Source of the DNA: Haematococcus lacustris
Lineage: Eukaryota > Chlorophyta > Chlorophyceae > Chlamydomonadales > Haematococcaceae
Reading direction: 5' to 3'
DNA: 64,000 nucleotides
Assembly: GCA_030144725.1 (NCBI GenBank)
Contig: JASKMD010000005.1
Location: forward strand, 6,125,212-6,189,211
Position 1 is the stretch's first letter; every line of letters starts with the position of its first letter. The notes under the pieces are model-generated. The model had not been told where the DNA came from. It worked only from the letters and a program-made list of their open reading frames with translations, and searched no databases. Shown here in pieces: positions 44,501-54,615 of the stretch. The translations under genes and the position numbers were made by a program.

Positions 44501-47215
44501 AGCAGCAGGCAGCAGCAGCACCATCTGCAGCAGGAGCCCAGCATTGTACATACTGCTCGCTCCCTCCCGCTCCCGCATAGCCCTTGTCTTCTTCCCCTTC
44601 TACCGTTGCTGCCTCCAAACTTTACATCTTGGCAGCAGCAGCCGCAGCAGCAGTAGCGGGAGCAACACATGCAGCAGCAGTCTCCCTAGCAGCAGGCAGC
44701 AGCAGCCCTGTGCTGCAGCATGGATCAAGTGTTCTCTACGTCCCACCCTCCTGGCATTGCAAAGCAGAATATCTCATCATCTGCCCCTCACCACTCCTCC
44801 CACCCCTGACCCTCACCACCCCTCCTGTCATGCCCCTAGCCACCCCAGCCACCCCACTCCCACTAAGCCCCACCTACCTGCACCAGCACCTGCGTGCCTG
44901 CTTGCATGCCTTCAGCACCCAGGCCATGCAGCCATCGGAGCGCTGCGGTCTCTGCCCAAACCTGCAGCACCACGTCATGGCTGCTGCTGCTGCTGGCACC
45001 ACCCTGGTCAGCCTCCAAGGCCGTGGCAGAGCTGCTGGTGCCGGCAGCCTGGTCACTAGGCCCCCAGATGCAGGTGCCACCAACCGCCTGTGGCCGCACT
45101 ACCACCTCACCTCCACCGCTGCCTTGTGACTCAGTCATGCTGCCCATGCTCAGTCCCAGTGCCCGCCCTGACCTTGTAGTGCTGCCTGTGGGCTGGAGGG
45201 ACAGCTGGTGCGGTTGCTGTGACTGCCTGCGCTGTGACACATGGCTTGGCCTTTCACCGGACTCAAACGGGGCAGGGGTGTCTGTGAGGGTAGGGAGGTG
45301 GCATGGCTGGAAATGAGGCAGTGTTTCTGTGGGTGCTCCCATGGAAGCGCCTGCTGTCGCTGCCCTTGTCCTGCTGTCAGGTACTGCTGCTGCTGCTGCT
45401 GCTGTGCTCGCGTCGTCGTCTGCTGCTGCCAGGCCAGCTGGTGCAAGGCTGGCCTGCTCTGTGGCCTGAGCTATGTGGGTGGTGGTAACCGCACTGGTAG
45501 GCAGCGCCTCAGGTCCAGGCAGTTGAGGTGGGGCTGCTAGTGGTGAAGCCAAGGGAGATAGGTGGAAGGCAGGCAGTTGGGGCCAGTTTGGTTCTTGAGA
45601 TGAAGGGGAGGGGGGTGGGAACGAAAAGCGGTGGGAGATGAGGGGGTGGGTGTCCCCGCCACCCAGGCTGAGAGCCGGTGACCCAGTCTCTAGCCTACAT
45701 CTTGCACCTCCCTCAGCATCCAGAGCTCTTTGTGCTAGCTTCAACACAGATGACCCTGCTGCGGCTTTGTGGCGCTTGAGCACCGCGGCAGGGCGCTGAG
45801 GCAGGGGGAGCACCCTCCCTACCCCTGAGGCGCCGGATCCAAACTGCACAGCACGGGAGCTGCCACTGGTGCCTGGCAGCAGGTGTAACAGGCTAAGGCT
45901 AGAGGAGTCTGGCTCGACCTCCTGCGGGGCATGCAGCCGGGAGGGGCCCCAGGCCCCCAGCATGAAGGAGCTGCCCGGCTGGGAGGTGGGGAACTGGGTC
46001 CTTTGCGGCAGATGCATGGCTAGTTTGTTGGTCTGCTGCTGACCAGGCCCTACTGGCGCACCCTGCTGCTGCTCCTGGGTCAGCATCAGGTTTGCTTGCT
46101 CTAATTGCTTGGACTGCTCTAGATCTGCTGTCTGGTGAGGATGGTGGGAGTGGCGTTTGACATGGGCTGCATGCTGCCTTGTTGCAATGCTCGGTGGCTG
46201 TCCTGTGCAGGGGTGCGACAAGCGCTGCAGCTGGCAGAGGAGGGGGTGTGCTGGGGCTGCCTGGGACCGCGGCGGCAGGGATGAGGGATGCCCTGGTGAG
46301 CCAGCTTGGTTAAGCTGCCCAGGCTGAAAGCAAGGCAGAGGGGGAAGGGCGGCTGGCATTGCTTCTTGGGCTAGCCCTGGCAACACCAGGGGCATAGTTG
46401 CGTCAAGTGGCCGTATCTGAGTGCTGCTAGCTCCAAACCAATTTATTGCATGCGGGCTGCATGGAGGTGCATGGAGCTCCATGCGGGGCCACACTGCATC
46501 AAGGCTGGTCGCGGGCTGCATGCAGGTGATGGAGGCGGGCTGTGAGCTGGAGCTACCGCCTGAGTGTAACCATTCCAGGTGCTGCCCTACACTTGACCTG
46601 CGAGAGGAAAGGAGGAGCAGAGCAAAGCGTGCAGGGAGTTAGTGTGCGGTTACGATTCTCCAATGCCATGCCTTGCCATGCCATGCTGTGACAGTGCCTT
46701 CATAGATAAGATGCCTAGCTGCATTCCTTGTCAGAGGTGCATTGCAGAACTCTACAAGGAAGTGTTACCTGTGATGTGTGGTTGCACCTTACCTGACCCT
46801 GCTGCCCTGCATCCCTGTGCAATTAAACAAGGGAGTTGCAGGGCCGTCTGCCTGGAGGCACATCTGCAAGCACATAGAGCCAACGTTTACAATTGCGTCC
46901 ATGTGCTATACACAGCTTTTGCCCGGATGAATCTAAATGAAAGTGTGCAAGAGTAAATGTGCTGCATTAGTGGGCTCATTCACCATGGACGTTTGCAAGC
47001 TGGAGTAATAAGGCTGCTGCTTGGCGTGCTGTACCTGTACAGAGCAGCGCGATCGGGTCAGCAGGATGTCGCTTACTTGTCACCATCGCCTTTTGACAAC
47101 TTACCATATGAGCGAACTGCGCCAGCAAATTCACCAGCTCATGCGTGCCCGATGCAATGTTGATAGGGCCGCCTTGGCCACACGAGCGCGCGTCGTCAAT
47201 AACGAGGCTGCTCAT
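38561..47215 (-). CDS. Very large ankyrin-like / C-terminal transmembrane protein (SPL1/CRR1-like C-terminal layout, no SBP domain)
   Basis: Exons (minus): 47105-47215 (ATG), 46984-47034, 46793-46863, 44878-46597 and 38561-44524 (TGA). All phases agree, giving about 2638 residues. The N-terminus has HELVNLLAQFAHMVQHAK. Exon 4 is Ser/Gln/Pro-rich and ends WLHGLGAEGMQAGTQVLVQ. Exon 5 is mostly low complexity with two ankyrin-like blocks (GRTLLHLAALSADLNMVL; DAHGMTPLHIVALLPDQG followed by WYTCRG), a basic RRRRR patch and a hydrophobic end (GLVWLLLGLALGTLFHSV). Ankyrin repeats plus a C-terminal membrane segment recall the C-terminal half of plant SPL1/SPL12 and algal CRR1-type factors. Yet no SBP zinc domain (paired Cys/His plus CRRRL-type sequence) is seen in any exon, so the homology and function are unproven. 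An intron inside the 6 kb last exon cannot be excluded. Confidence 0.6.
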
Positions 47216-47702
47216 GAGAAAACACACACCCCGCAGACAGTGTACTAAGCAATGCGCGCTTATCCAGTTGAGAGGCGCAGGCTTCTTTGAGTTGTGTTGC
47301 GACGGCCCTCAAACAGACGGCTTACTAATCGAACATACTACCCTCCTTATCTACTTACTTCCTATATATTGCTGGAAGATTGTTCACAAAAGCGTTCCCG
47401 CATGTGAGTTGTTTGCGACAATATCCCGCATGTTCGTAGATTGCCTTCAAGTTTTAATCCCTACAGCCCTCATGCAACACCAAAATAAAGCATGAGTTGT
47501 AATCAAACACAGGCTGCGAGATCGCTGTTGTAAAGGCTACTGACAGTGTGCCTAATGCCCACTTCAGCTCAGCCTTCTGGTGTGTGTGCCTCCAGGCTAC
47601 TACTAGCAAGAGCTCTACCCTACTCTATAGCTCTCACTCACACACATCCCCTTTGTGAGGGGTTTGATATCTTGTTTTCTTGGATTGTCTTGATGTAGCT
47701 GG
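47216..47702. other. Promoter/intergenic region upstream of the large gene
   Basis: CpG-containing, AT-richer sequence between the ATG at 47215 and the 3' end of the Fanzor-like locus at 47703. No gene is recognised. Confidence 0.4.
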
Positions 47703-49847
47703 CTATTGCCGCCACTTGCGCCGCCACTTACGCAACAGGGCCTTGTCACGCAAGTACACCCACTCCTGGCCTGGCCGGCCTGGCTTTGGCATGGCTGGGC
47801 GGCCATCCCAGTAGCACAGCTCGGTGGGGCGTGGGCCTGGGCCGACTGCACAGCGGCGGATGTTCAGCGCGGCTGACACGTCCCGGTCATAGAACCTGCA
47901 CATGGTGTGGGAAATGCATTGAGTCAAGTCATGTGCCATGTCATGTGTCACCTCGGGCCTATTCCCAAGTTTTTTTTTTGCTCATTTGCTCGGATTCTCG
48001 GCGGTTGAGGCAGTTGAGGGTAACCGCCTGCGCCCGCCCGTCTTGCGCCTGCCTGCCTGCGCCTCCCTGCCTGCGCCTGCCTAACTGGCTGAAAGCAGCG
48101 AGGATAGCGAGGATGAATTCCTTGAGCGTCGCCGGCGCCGTTCGCTGGAGGACGCTGACGCAGATGCTGACAAGCGGAGACGGGAGGATATTGCGCTCCC
48201 TCTCTACCTCCTTGGTGCCTTCGGAGCGAGGTGCGCAGCCGACTTGCACGCTATGCATGCTGCTGACTTGCACATCCCGACTTGCAGCCGACTTGCAACT
48301 GACCCGCCCCGCACGACCTGCCCTGCACGCAGGCGCCAGTGGGTTTCCCGGCCACGCTCGCTTGACTGGTACACCTCCGTTCTCAAAGCAAGAGATGGCG
48401 ATGGCGAGCTACTATGCGATGACAGCCACTACATCAAGGCTTTCAGGATGGGGCCTGCTGCGCCAGAGCCTGCTGCGCCTGGGCCTGCTGCGCCTGGGCC
48501 TGCTGCGCCTGGGCCTGCTGCGCCAGAGCCTGCTGCGCCAGAGCCTGCTGCGCCAGAGCCTGCTGCGCCTGGGCCTGCTGCGCTTGGAAACGTTGGTGCT
48601 GCAAAACCTGGATGGCCTTCGCGATCAGCTGAGCCTGTTCGTAGGGCGCCACCGAGGATAACGTTTTGCCTTCTGTTGCGAGGCTGAGGGCTGCCAGGGC
48701 CTTAGCCTGCTCTAGCAGCGAGTCCATACCCGCAGTGCCAGATTCTCTTGACTCAACCGCTGAACCTCCGAGCATTTTAAATTTGCTGAAGGTGTTAGCA
48801 AAGGGGTCTAGCAAATATGAATTGCTCGGCGGTTGGGTCCGACGGTTGGGTCGCCGAGGGTCGTCCATTGACGCTGCTGAGATGCTCCCCCTGCAGCTAC
48901 ATGTGCGCAGGAGAATCGTATGGGCTCAGAACGCGCATCCCGCCAGCCACTTTTGCGGGCGGCCAAAAAGTGCAGCGGTTAAGAGCAAATGGAGCATTTG
49001 AATTGCTAAAAACTCAGGAATAGGCCCCTCATGTGGGATATGTTGCAGCCATGTACATGTGCATTGTCTGGTCATTGCTTACCTGATGTTGTAGCTTGTT
49101 GAGCTCATCAAGCCCCTGACTTGGGAACGCTTCGCCTCGCTGTACACTGGCCGCAGCCACCTGCATGGACACATGGGGCAATGCACATTTGTAAGATTTT
49201 TCCTTACCTTCCCAATCTTGACCCTACCAAGCCGCCATCACTCCACCACCTCCAAGCACTACCCTGGCCCTCCCCCACTGACCCTCTCACCTGAAGGACT
49301 CAGGCGGCTGCCCAGGCAAGGCCTCACTGGGGTGGCTGTAGGCTGAGCTGACCCGGCTTGTGCGGAACTCATCCACCAGCACCACACGCCCACCACACGC
49401 CCGCGGCACAGCTGCAGGTACAGGTTCCTGCAGCTCAGGTCCGGGATGGCTGCCTGGGAGACTGGGATGTCAGTGTACACGGGCTGGTCGTGCAGGCCGA
49501 GCGGGTCGGCTACGCGAATGGTAAACAAGCCGCGCACGAGTAAGCCCAACAGCAGGCTGGCGAGCACCCCACGCTCGCTGATGGCCTCCACTCGTGGCTG
49601 CACAGCGTCGGCCAGGAAGGCATCCCAAAGCTCTTGCGGGAGGTGGTCGATGAGGTGGGCTATCTTACACTTCCTGCCGTGGTATGTGTTATCCCTATCG
49701 CGGGCAGTGCGGGCCTCTCCGGAAACCTTTCTATTTTGCTGCGCCTCGGTGAGGTCCGGCTGTAGTGCCTCGTCGCGGTCCTCAATGTCACTGTCCGGGT
49801 CCTCCGGCACAGGCCTAGGCACGGTTCGTCTTTTTTTCTTAGCCATA
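47703..49847 (-). pseudogene. Fanzor/TnpB-like RuvC-nuclease locus A, internally deleted and interrupted
   Basis: The N-terminal exon starts at 49847 with MAKKKRR and includes ISERGVLASLLLGLLVRGLF. After a missing middle, three exons join in phase: 49291-49411 (VVLVDEFRTSRVSS, the RuvC-II Glu region), 49083-49160 (RSQVRGLM) and 47703-47895 (FYDRDVSAALNIRR, the RuvC-III Asp, then ELCYWDGRPA and a basic tail). D-E-D RuvC motifs with DRDxxAALNI are typical of TnpB and its eukaryotic relatives (Fanzor), which are RNA-guided DNA nucleases in the cases studied. The RuvC-I region and a zinc-ribbon cysteine set are not seen. The last intron (47896-49082) holds a 1073-bp TIR element. Probably non-functional as assembled. 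Confidence 0.65.
47955..49027. mobile_element. 1073-bp TIR element inserted in the last intron of Fanzor-like locus A
   Basis: The ends are inverted: GGGCCTATTCC at 47955 and GGAATAGGCCC ending at 49027. CTC flanks both sides (47952-47954 and 49028-49030), a likely 3-bp target duplication. It contains GCGGCCAAAAAGTGCAGCGG, shared with 6797-7365. Inside is a minus-strand open frame (48443-48868) rich in AQQ repeats, encoded by a short tandem repeat at about 48450-48590. The frame has no recognised domain. Confidence 0.7.
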
Positions 49848-50269
49848 GAAAACAACAACGTGAAGCCATCACAAGTACTAGGAATTGTTAGTTTTGTTTG
49901 TTTGCATTATGTTTTGAAAAGCTGGGCCTTCAGTAGCGGTGCCTCATATGCCAGGGTCTGTCGCTGATGTCTGTTTGTGTCTGACACTGCCACGCGGAGT
50001 CGAATACGAGGCACAAAGCTGCACGGTGGGTTATGTGTGATCGATAAATGTGCTAGCCAACCCTGGCTCACAGCCCTGCCGTATGTAACGTCAAAATCCG
50101 TATGCCGTTCGGGTTTGACTCAGCCACCCAGATGAGACCCTTTTATTTTGTTTAGACCCTGGTGCCATCCAGGCAGTGAGCACAGCCTTGGGGGTGGAGG
50201 ATGGCATACTGGACAGCACTTCCAGTTGGGCGGCATGATAGTGGCTAGACTCACCGTAACACTCAGCGG

Positions 50270-50930
50270 GTGAAATGTCAACAAGCTCCAACTGCAGCAG
50301 CCAGCCCAGCAAGAACTTCCCTGGTGGCCACCCAGCGGCATGTGGCCATCACCCTGGTCACCTGGGATGGGAGGTATACCTGCACCCCTACAGCAGAAGG
50401 TCAGGCTATACTGTGTGAGATGTTCCTGGAACGCTTCTTCAGGAAGGTTGGTGTGCCAATGGCAGGGGGCGAACGGCAGGGCCAGAGGCTTATGAATGCC
50501 TCCCATGTGACCATATGACGCTCATGCACAATGTGCGCATTGTGTGCCATGCAGCGGCGTTGTCCCAGCGGAGGTGGAGAACACGCCAGCAGCCGGTGGT
50601 GTTCTTTGGCAGACGGTGGGAGCAGGCCGCGCCCCAGGCGGTAGCTCCTCCCTTAATGCACGCCGGTGAATACCGGCGTAGTCTTCTTCTTCTTCTTCTT
50701 CTTCTTCTTCTTTGGCAATGCTGGTGTTGGTACGCAGGGTGGGCCAATGCCGTGCTGCAGGCCTGCCGCTGGACAGGTCTAATGGCGGCAAGCCAATAGA
50801 CAGGCTACCCAGCAAGGTGGTGACAGTGAATGTGTTCCGCCGGAGCTGTGAGCAGCCCTCTTGTCCCTCACTAGGGCCTCCATTTGAGCCGCATCAGTAG
50901 TACCCACTACTATATACTAGTGCCCCAACT
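50270..50930 (+). pseudogene. Fanzor/TnpB-like relic (plus strand), split by a 3'-end retroelement insertion
   Basis: Frames must be changed to read HVAITLVTWD (about 50340), FLERFFRKV (50420), LSQRRW and VVFFG (50560-50605), then after the insertion GNAGVGTQGG (50715), and GKPIDRLPSKVVTVNVFRR (50785-50845). The RuvC-II-like segment has lost the DE pair. It faces locus B (minus), about 190 bp from that gene's 3' end. Confidence 0.65.
50612..50707 (+). mobile_element. Severely 5'-truncated non-LTR retroelement (3' end only) with 10-bp target duplication
   Basis: GGTGGGAGCAGGCCGCGCCC and CAGGCGGTAGCTC also occur at 54417-54450, right after the retroelement ORF, so this is its 3' untranslated end, finishing in (TTC)n. 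TTCTTTGGCA is duplicated at 50602-50611 and 50708-50717. Removing the insert restores a VVFFGNAG reading. An ACGCCGGT-GAAT-ACCGGCGT hairpin lies just before the TTC tail. Confidence 0.8.
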
Positions 50931-51122
50931 CAAACAGTGTTATTGGGCTGTGTGGAGTAAACCCAGTGCACATGGCACATGAGCCGCCTACCGCCTACCG
51001 CCGCCGCCTGCGCATGGCGGTCTGCTCTATCCGCCCCTGTGTCAGCCTGACGCGAGGGCTATTGTGTAGAGTTGGCATGGCAAAACATGCGCTAATTGTA
51101 AGCAGATGGGGGGGGGCACACA

Positions 51123-51911
51123 TTACTGTGCCTCAGCAGGCTGCTGCTGCTGCTGCTGCTGGGCCTTGGGAGGCTTGTCTAGCAGCCGCTTGTAGCCCAG
51201 GCCAGGGTATTCCTTGCCCTTGGCTGGCAGAGCTCCCTGGTCTGGCCAGTAGCACAGCTTCAGCGGCCGCCACCTGCTCTCCCCAATGCGCTGCATGTTG
51301 AGCGCTGCATTGCAGTCCCTGTCCAGCCACCTGCCTGGCTGTGGTGCTGGCTTGGCTTTGGCTGCCTTGCCCTTGCCTTTGCCCTTAGTGGGCTTAGCTG
51401 CCGGCTCAGCCTTGGTGCGCTTGCTGCGCTTGGCTGGAGGGGGAGTGATGGGGCCAGGCTCTGAGGCTGCTGCCGGTGTGGCTTCCTGGCTGCTGCGTGG
51501 GACCTGTGGGGGCTTGCGTGGGGCCACTACCGGGCACCACAGCAGGCCCCGCACTGGCTGGTCACGCTGCTGGCTCCATGCTGGGCGCACCAGGCGTTGT
51601 TCCACCTGCCCTGCTGGTGGCTTCCAGCCTGCGGGTCTTGTGGCACTGAGTGTGTTCAGCTCCACCTCACAGGGCTGCTTGCCATTCACTGCTGACCTGA
51701 CCCGGGTGGTGCGGTGCTCATCCACGAGCACCACCCTGCGCCGCTGCTGGTCTGTGCCCCTGGGCCTGCACACCACCTTGCGGCAAGCACGCAACACCGC
51801 ACCAGCACCCCACCCTCCCGCTGTGACAATGCCAGCTGCACCATAGAACACCACCAGCTGCTTGGCATGCCCATGGCGCTCCATGGACACCTCCGCCATG
51901 TCCTCTTCCAA
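51123..51911 (-). CDS. Fanzor/TnpB-like RuvC nuclease, C-terminal exon of locus B
   Basis: The exon starts after a GGCTGCAG acceptor (TTGGAAGAGG, 51911) and ends in TAA. It encodes LEEDMAEVSMERHGHAKQLV, VVFYGAAG, VVLVDEHRTTRV (RuvC-II), WKPPAGQVEQRLVRPAWSQQ, PVRGLLWCP, a Lys/Ala/Pro-rich linker, then WLDRDCNAALNMQRIGESRW (RuvC-III), LKLCYWPDQGALPAKGKEYP, LGYKRLLDKPPK and a Gln run. Locus A, the relics at 20930 and 50270 and the fragment at 63726 share this order. The frame is intact for 262 residues, the best-preserved copy here. Upstream, the matching N-terminal exons lie 4 kb away (55863-56810), beyond arrays and a retroelement. No RuvC-I is found between, so the protein is probably incomplete. 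Confidence 0.65.
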   Translation of the reverse strand: MEEDMAEVSMERHGHAKQLVVFYGAAGIVTAGGWGAGAVLRACRKVVCRPRGTDQQRRRVVLVDEHRTTRVRSAVNGKQPCEVELNTLSATRPAGWKPPAGQVEQRLVRPAWSQQRDQPVRGLLWCPVVAPRKPPQVPRSSQEATPAAASEPGPITPPPAKRSKRTKAEPAAKPTKGKGKGKAAKAKPAPQPGRWLDRDCNAALNMQRIGESRWRPLKLCYWPDQGALPAKGKEYPGLGYKRLLDKPPKAQQQQQQQPAEAQ

Positions 51912-51939
51912 CTGCAGCCATGCACACAAGGCACACACG

Positions 51940-52228
51940 TCAGGTACAGGTCAGGTCAGGTCAGGTCAGGTACAGGTCAGGTCAGGTCAGGTCAGGTCAG
52001 GTCAGGTCAGGTCAGGTCAGGTCAGGTCAGGTCAGGTCAGGTCAGGTCAGGTCAGGTCAGGTCAGGTCAGGTCAGGTCAGGTCAGGTCAGGTCAGGTCAG
52101 GTCAGGTCAGGTCAGGTCAGGTCAGGTCAGGTCAGGTCAGGTCAGGTCAGGTCAGGTCAGGTCAGGTCAGGTCAGGTCAGGTCAGGTCAGGTCAGGTCAG
52201 GTCAGGTCAGGTCAGGTCAGGTCAGGTC
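51940..52228 (+). repeat. (GGTCA)n array, left block
   Basis: About 57 pentamers. It reads as the same unit as 54616-55831; the retroelement 52229-54468 lies between the blocks. Confidence 0.95.
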
Positions 52229-54468
52229 GGCCACAGAACTGGTGGCCCTCCTAAGGAGACAGGACGCACAGAGCAACCACCACCCCATGAGAGCGGCACA
52301 AGACAAAGCCCTCACCACCCTACACAACACACGCAACTTTCCAAGTACCGTCCAAAGGTGGGCTGACCCACTCACAGTTAGACCAGAAACCACTACCTAC
52401 TGGAGCCCTGACATCAATGACACGGCCTTTGGGGCACACCACAACTGCCTACTGGTACGCCACACTGGGCTATCCACATGGAACGTACCGGCAGACGATG
52501 CGGTGGCACTCAAATGCGTCAACCATGCCATACACTCAGCTACCCAAGAGGAGGCCATGGCAACCATCATGCTGATTCCTGGGAAAAAGGGCATCTCTTA
52601 CCCCAAACACATTGACACCCTAAGACGCTACCCAGAGTATTGCCAGCACCTGGCTAGCATACCCCCCACCAAGACCAGCTGCTCCAAGCCAGGCAAGCAC
52701 GCCAACCTCCACATCTACGTCATCTGGAATGCAGCGGGACAACAACTCGTCACCAACGGCAACCCCCAAGGATGGCTGGCTAGCACTGCCACTGCCCTCC
52801 ACCCCCAACGAGACACACACCCAATCCGCAACAGACCAGCGAATCAAAGTCAGCCGGCCACACCCCCCAGCGGTCACAAACAACACATGCGCCTGCCGTT
52901 GGACAGGGACCTCCCCACCTCGGGGCACCAACGTAGCCACAGCCAGCTCACGGAACACTCCACGACGCAGCCACGGATGGCCATCAACGAATGGGCCACA
53001 CTCGCGTACACGGATGGTAGCTGCATCAAGGCCTCGGGGGCTCACCCAACGCGCGTAGGGGCGGGGGTCTATATCCCGTCCGTGTCACCGTCGCCATGGA
53101 TGACCCAGAAAGCAACACCATCAACAAGGCGGAACTCACGGCGATACACGCGGCACTCACAGCGGGGGTCAAACGCATCGCCACTGACAGCCTCTGCTCT
53201 ATCTACCAGATCCGCCGAGCCCTCGCTAACCCGATGTCGCTCATCACACACAGACACAACGACATCCTGACCGCCATCGCCACCCTCATCACCGACAGCC
53301 CCGTCACGATCCACTTCTACAAAGTCCGGGCCCACTCGGGAATTATCGGCAACGAAGGCGCCGATGCCCTCGCCAAGCACGCGGCGTTACACCCAGAGCT
53401 TGCCAACACCCCGGCCTACCGCCCGACCACACGGAAAGAGACCAACACCTGGCTCAGCAGCGAAACTGACGGCGACACCCCCGCCCCACTGCCGGATTGC
53501 CGTCAAAGCGTGCGAGCACACATGCACCGCAAGCACAGCCTCGGCCTCGCCAATCAAGACAGTATCTACTATCAGATGTCCCAGGAGATTACCAAAGCCG
53601 CGGCGAAAGGAGCAGGCGAAAGGGTGATGACCGACACGAACATCTCCATCCCCGCGCAAAGAACCGCCCTTCTCTACCGTACCGGCGGGCTCTATAACCA
53701 AAAGCTGGCCATGCGCTGGAAACGGGCGACCGACGACCGGTGCCCACTCTGCGGGGAAGCCGACAGTGCCACGCACCTCCTCTCGGGCTGCAGCGAGACA
53801 CTACCGATGGTGCAAGAAAGGCATAACGGGGCCGGTCGCCTCATCGCTAAAGCCATAAGTAAGGGTACCCAAGGCGGGTGCATCAGCTTCGCGGACACCG
53901 GCAGCTGGGAGAAGGGCGCAAAAGAAGACCTCGACCTCCCTAACGACACACTACACACAACACTACGAGCACTCGGACTGAAGACAGCAGCAACCAAACA
54001 CACCACCAGACCAGACATTCTCATGGTGATGCCAACAACGAAAACGGGCAAACGGGGCAAAGCCATCAAACGGGTCATTATTATAGAAATCAAGTACTGC
54101 TCGGACTCTAGGTGGACGGATCAATTGGACAAGGCACTCAACCAACACACCAATCTAGCTCAAACCATACGCAAGGAAGACCACATGGTGGAGATTAGAC
54201 CCATCCTCCTGGGCATAGGTGGCATAACGTATGAAGCACACACACGGCAACACCTCCTGGCCTTGGGGGTTTCCCAAGATAACACTACTAAACTACTAAA
54301 CAAGCTAACGAGACACGCGGTGGAGACAGCCCACTCCATTGCAAAGACAAGCTACAGACTCAGGGCTACTAAGAGGGAGGGAGGGTAAGGGGGGTCGCCT
54401 CTTCCTTGGCTCGAATGGTGGGAGCAGGCCGCGCCCCAGGCGGTAGCTCTTCTTCTTCTTCTTCTTCA
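52229..54468 (+). mobile_element. Retroelement fragment inserted in the GGTCA array (5'-truncated, ends in TTC repeats)
   Basis: The left junction is in the GGTCA array. The right end is GGTGGGAGCAGGCCGCGCCC then (TTC)n at about 54450-54468, the same 3' end as the small insertion at 50612-50707. Its coding part is unlike the neighbours, with many ACC/CAC codons and no Gln runs. No reverse-transcriptase motif (FADD-like) is present, as expected for a 5'-truncated copy. Confidence 0.8.
52230..54388 (+). pseudogene. Retroelement ORF: unknown domain, RNase H, CCHC, PD-(D/E)xK-like nuclease
   Basis: In one frame, 52230-53095 gives DAFGAHH-type sequence (INDTAFGAHHNCLL) and then the first RNase H strand (ATLAYTDGSC). 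The frame shifts near 53080, after which 53096-54388 gives KAELTAIHAAL, IATDS and EGADALAKHAA (RNase H core and end), a CCHC motif (CPLCGEADSATHLLSGC: C-x2-C-x8-H-x4-C), then RPDILMV and VIIIEIKYCSD, which fits a PD-(D/E)xK endonuclease. CCHC followed by such a nuclease is typical of the restriction-like endonuclease of R2-type non-LTR elements. RNase H plus this nuclease fits the Dualen/RandI group described in Chlamydomonas. The frameshift makes this copy defective. Confidence 0.7.
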
Positions 54469-54615
54469 GGTCCGGTCCGGTCCGGTCCGGTCCGGTCCGG
54501 TCCGGTCCGGTCCGGTCCGGTCCGGTCCGGTCCGGTCCGGTCCGGTCCGGTCCGGTCCGGTCCGGTCCGGTCCGGTCCGGTCCGGTCCGGTCCGGTCCGG
54601 TCCGGTCCGGTCCGG
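54469..54615 (+). repeat. (GGTCC)n array
   Basis: About 29 copies of GGTCC between the TTC tail of the retroelement and the GGTCA block. The change to GGTCA is abrupt. Confidence 0.95.
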
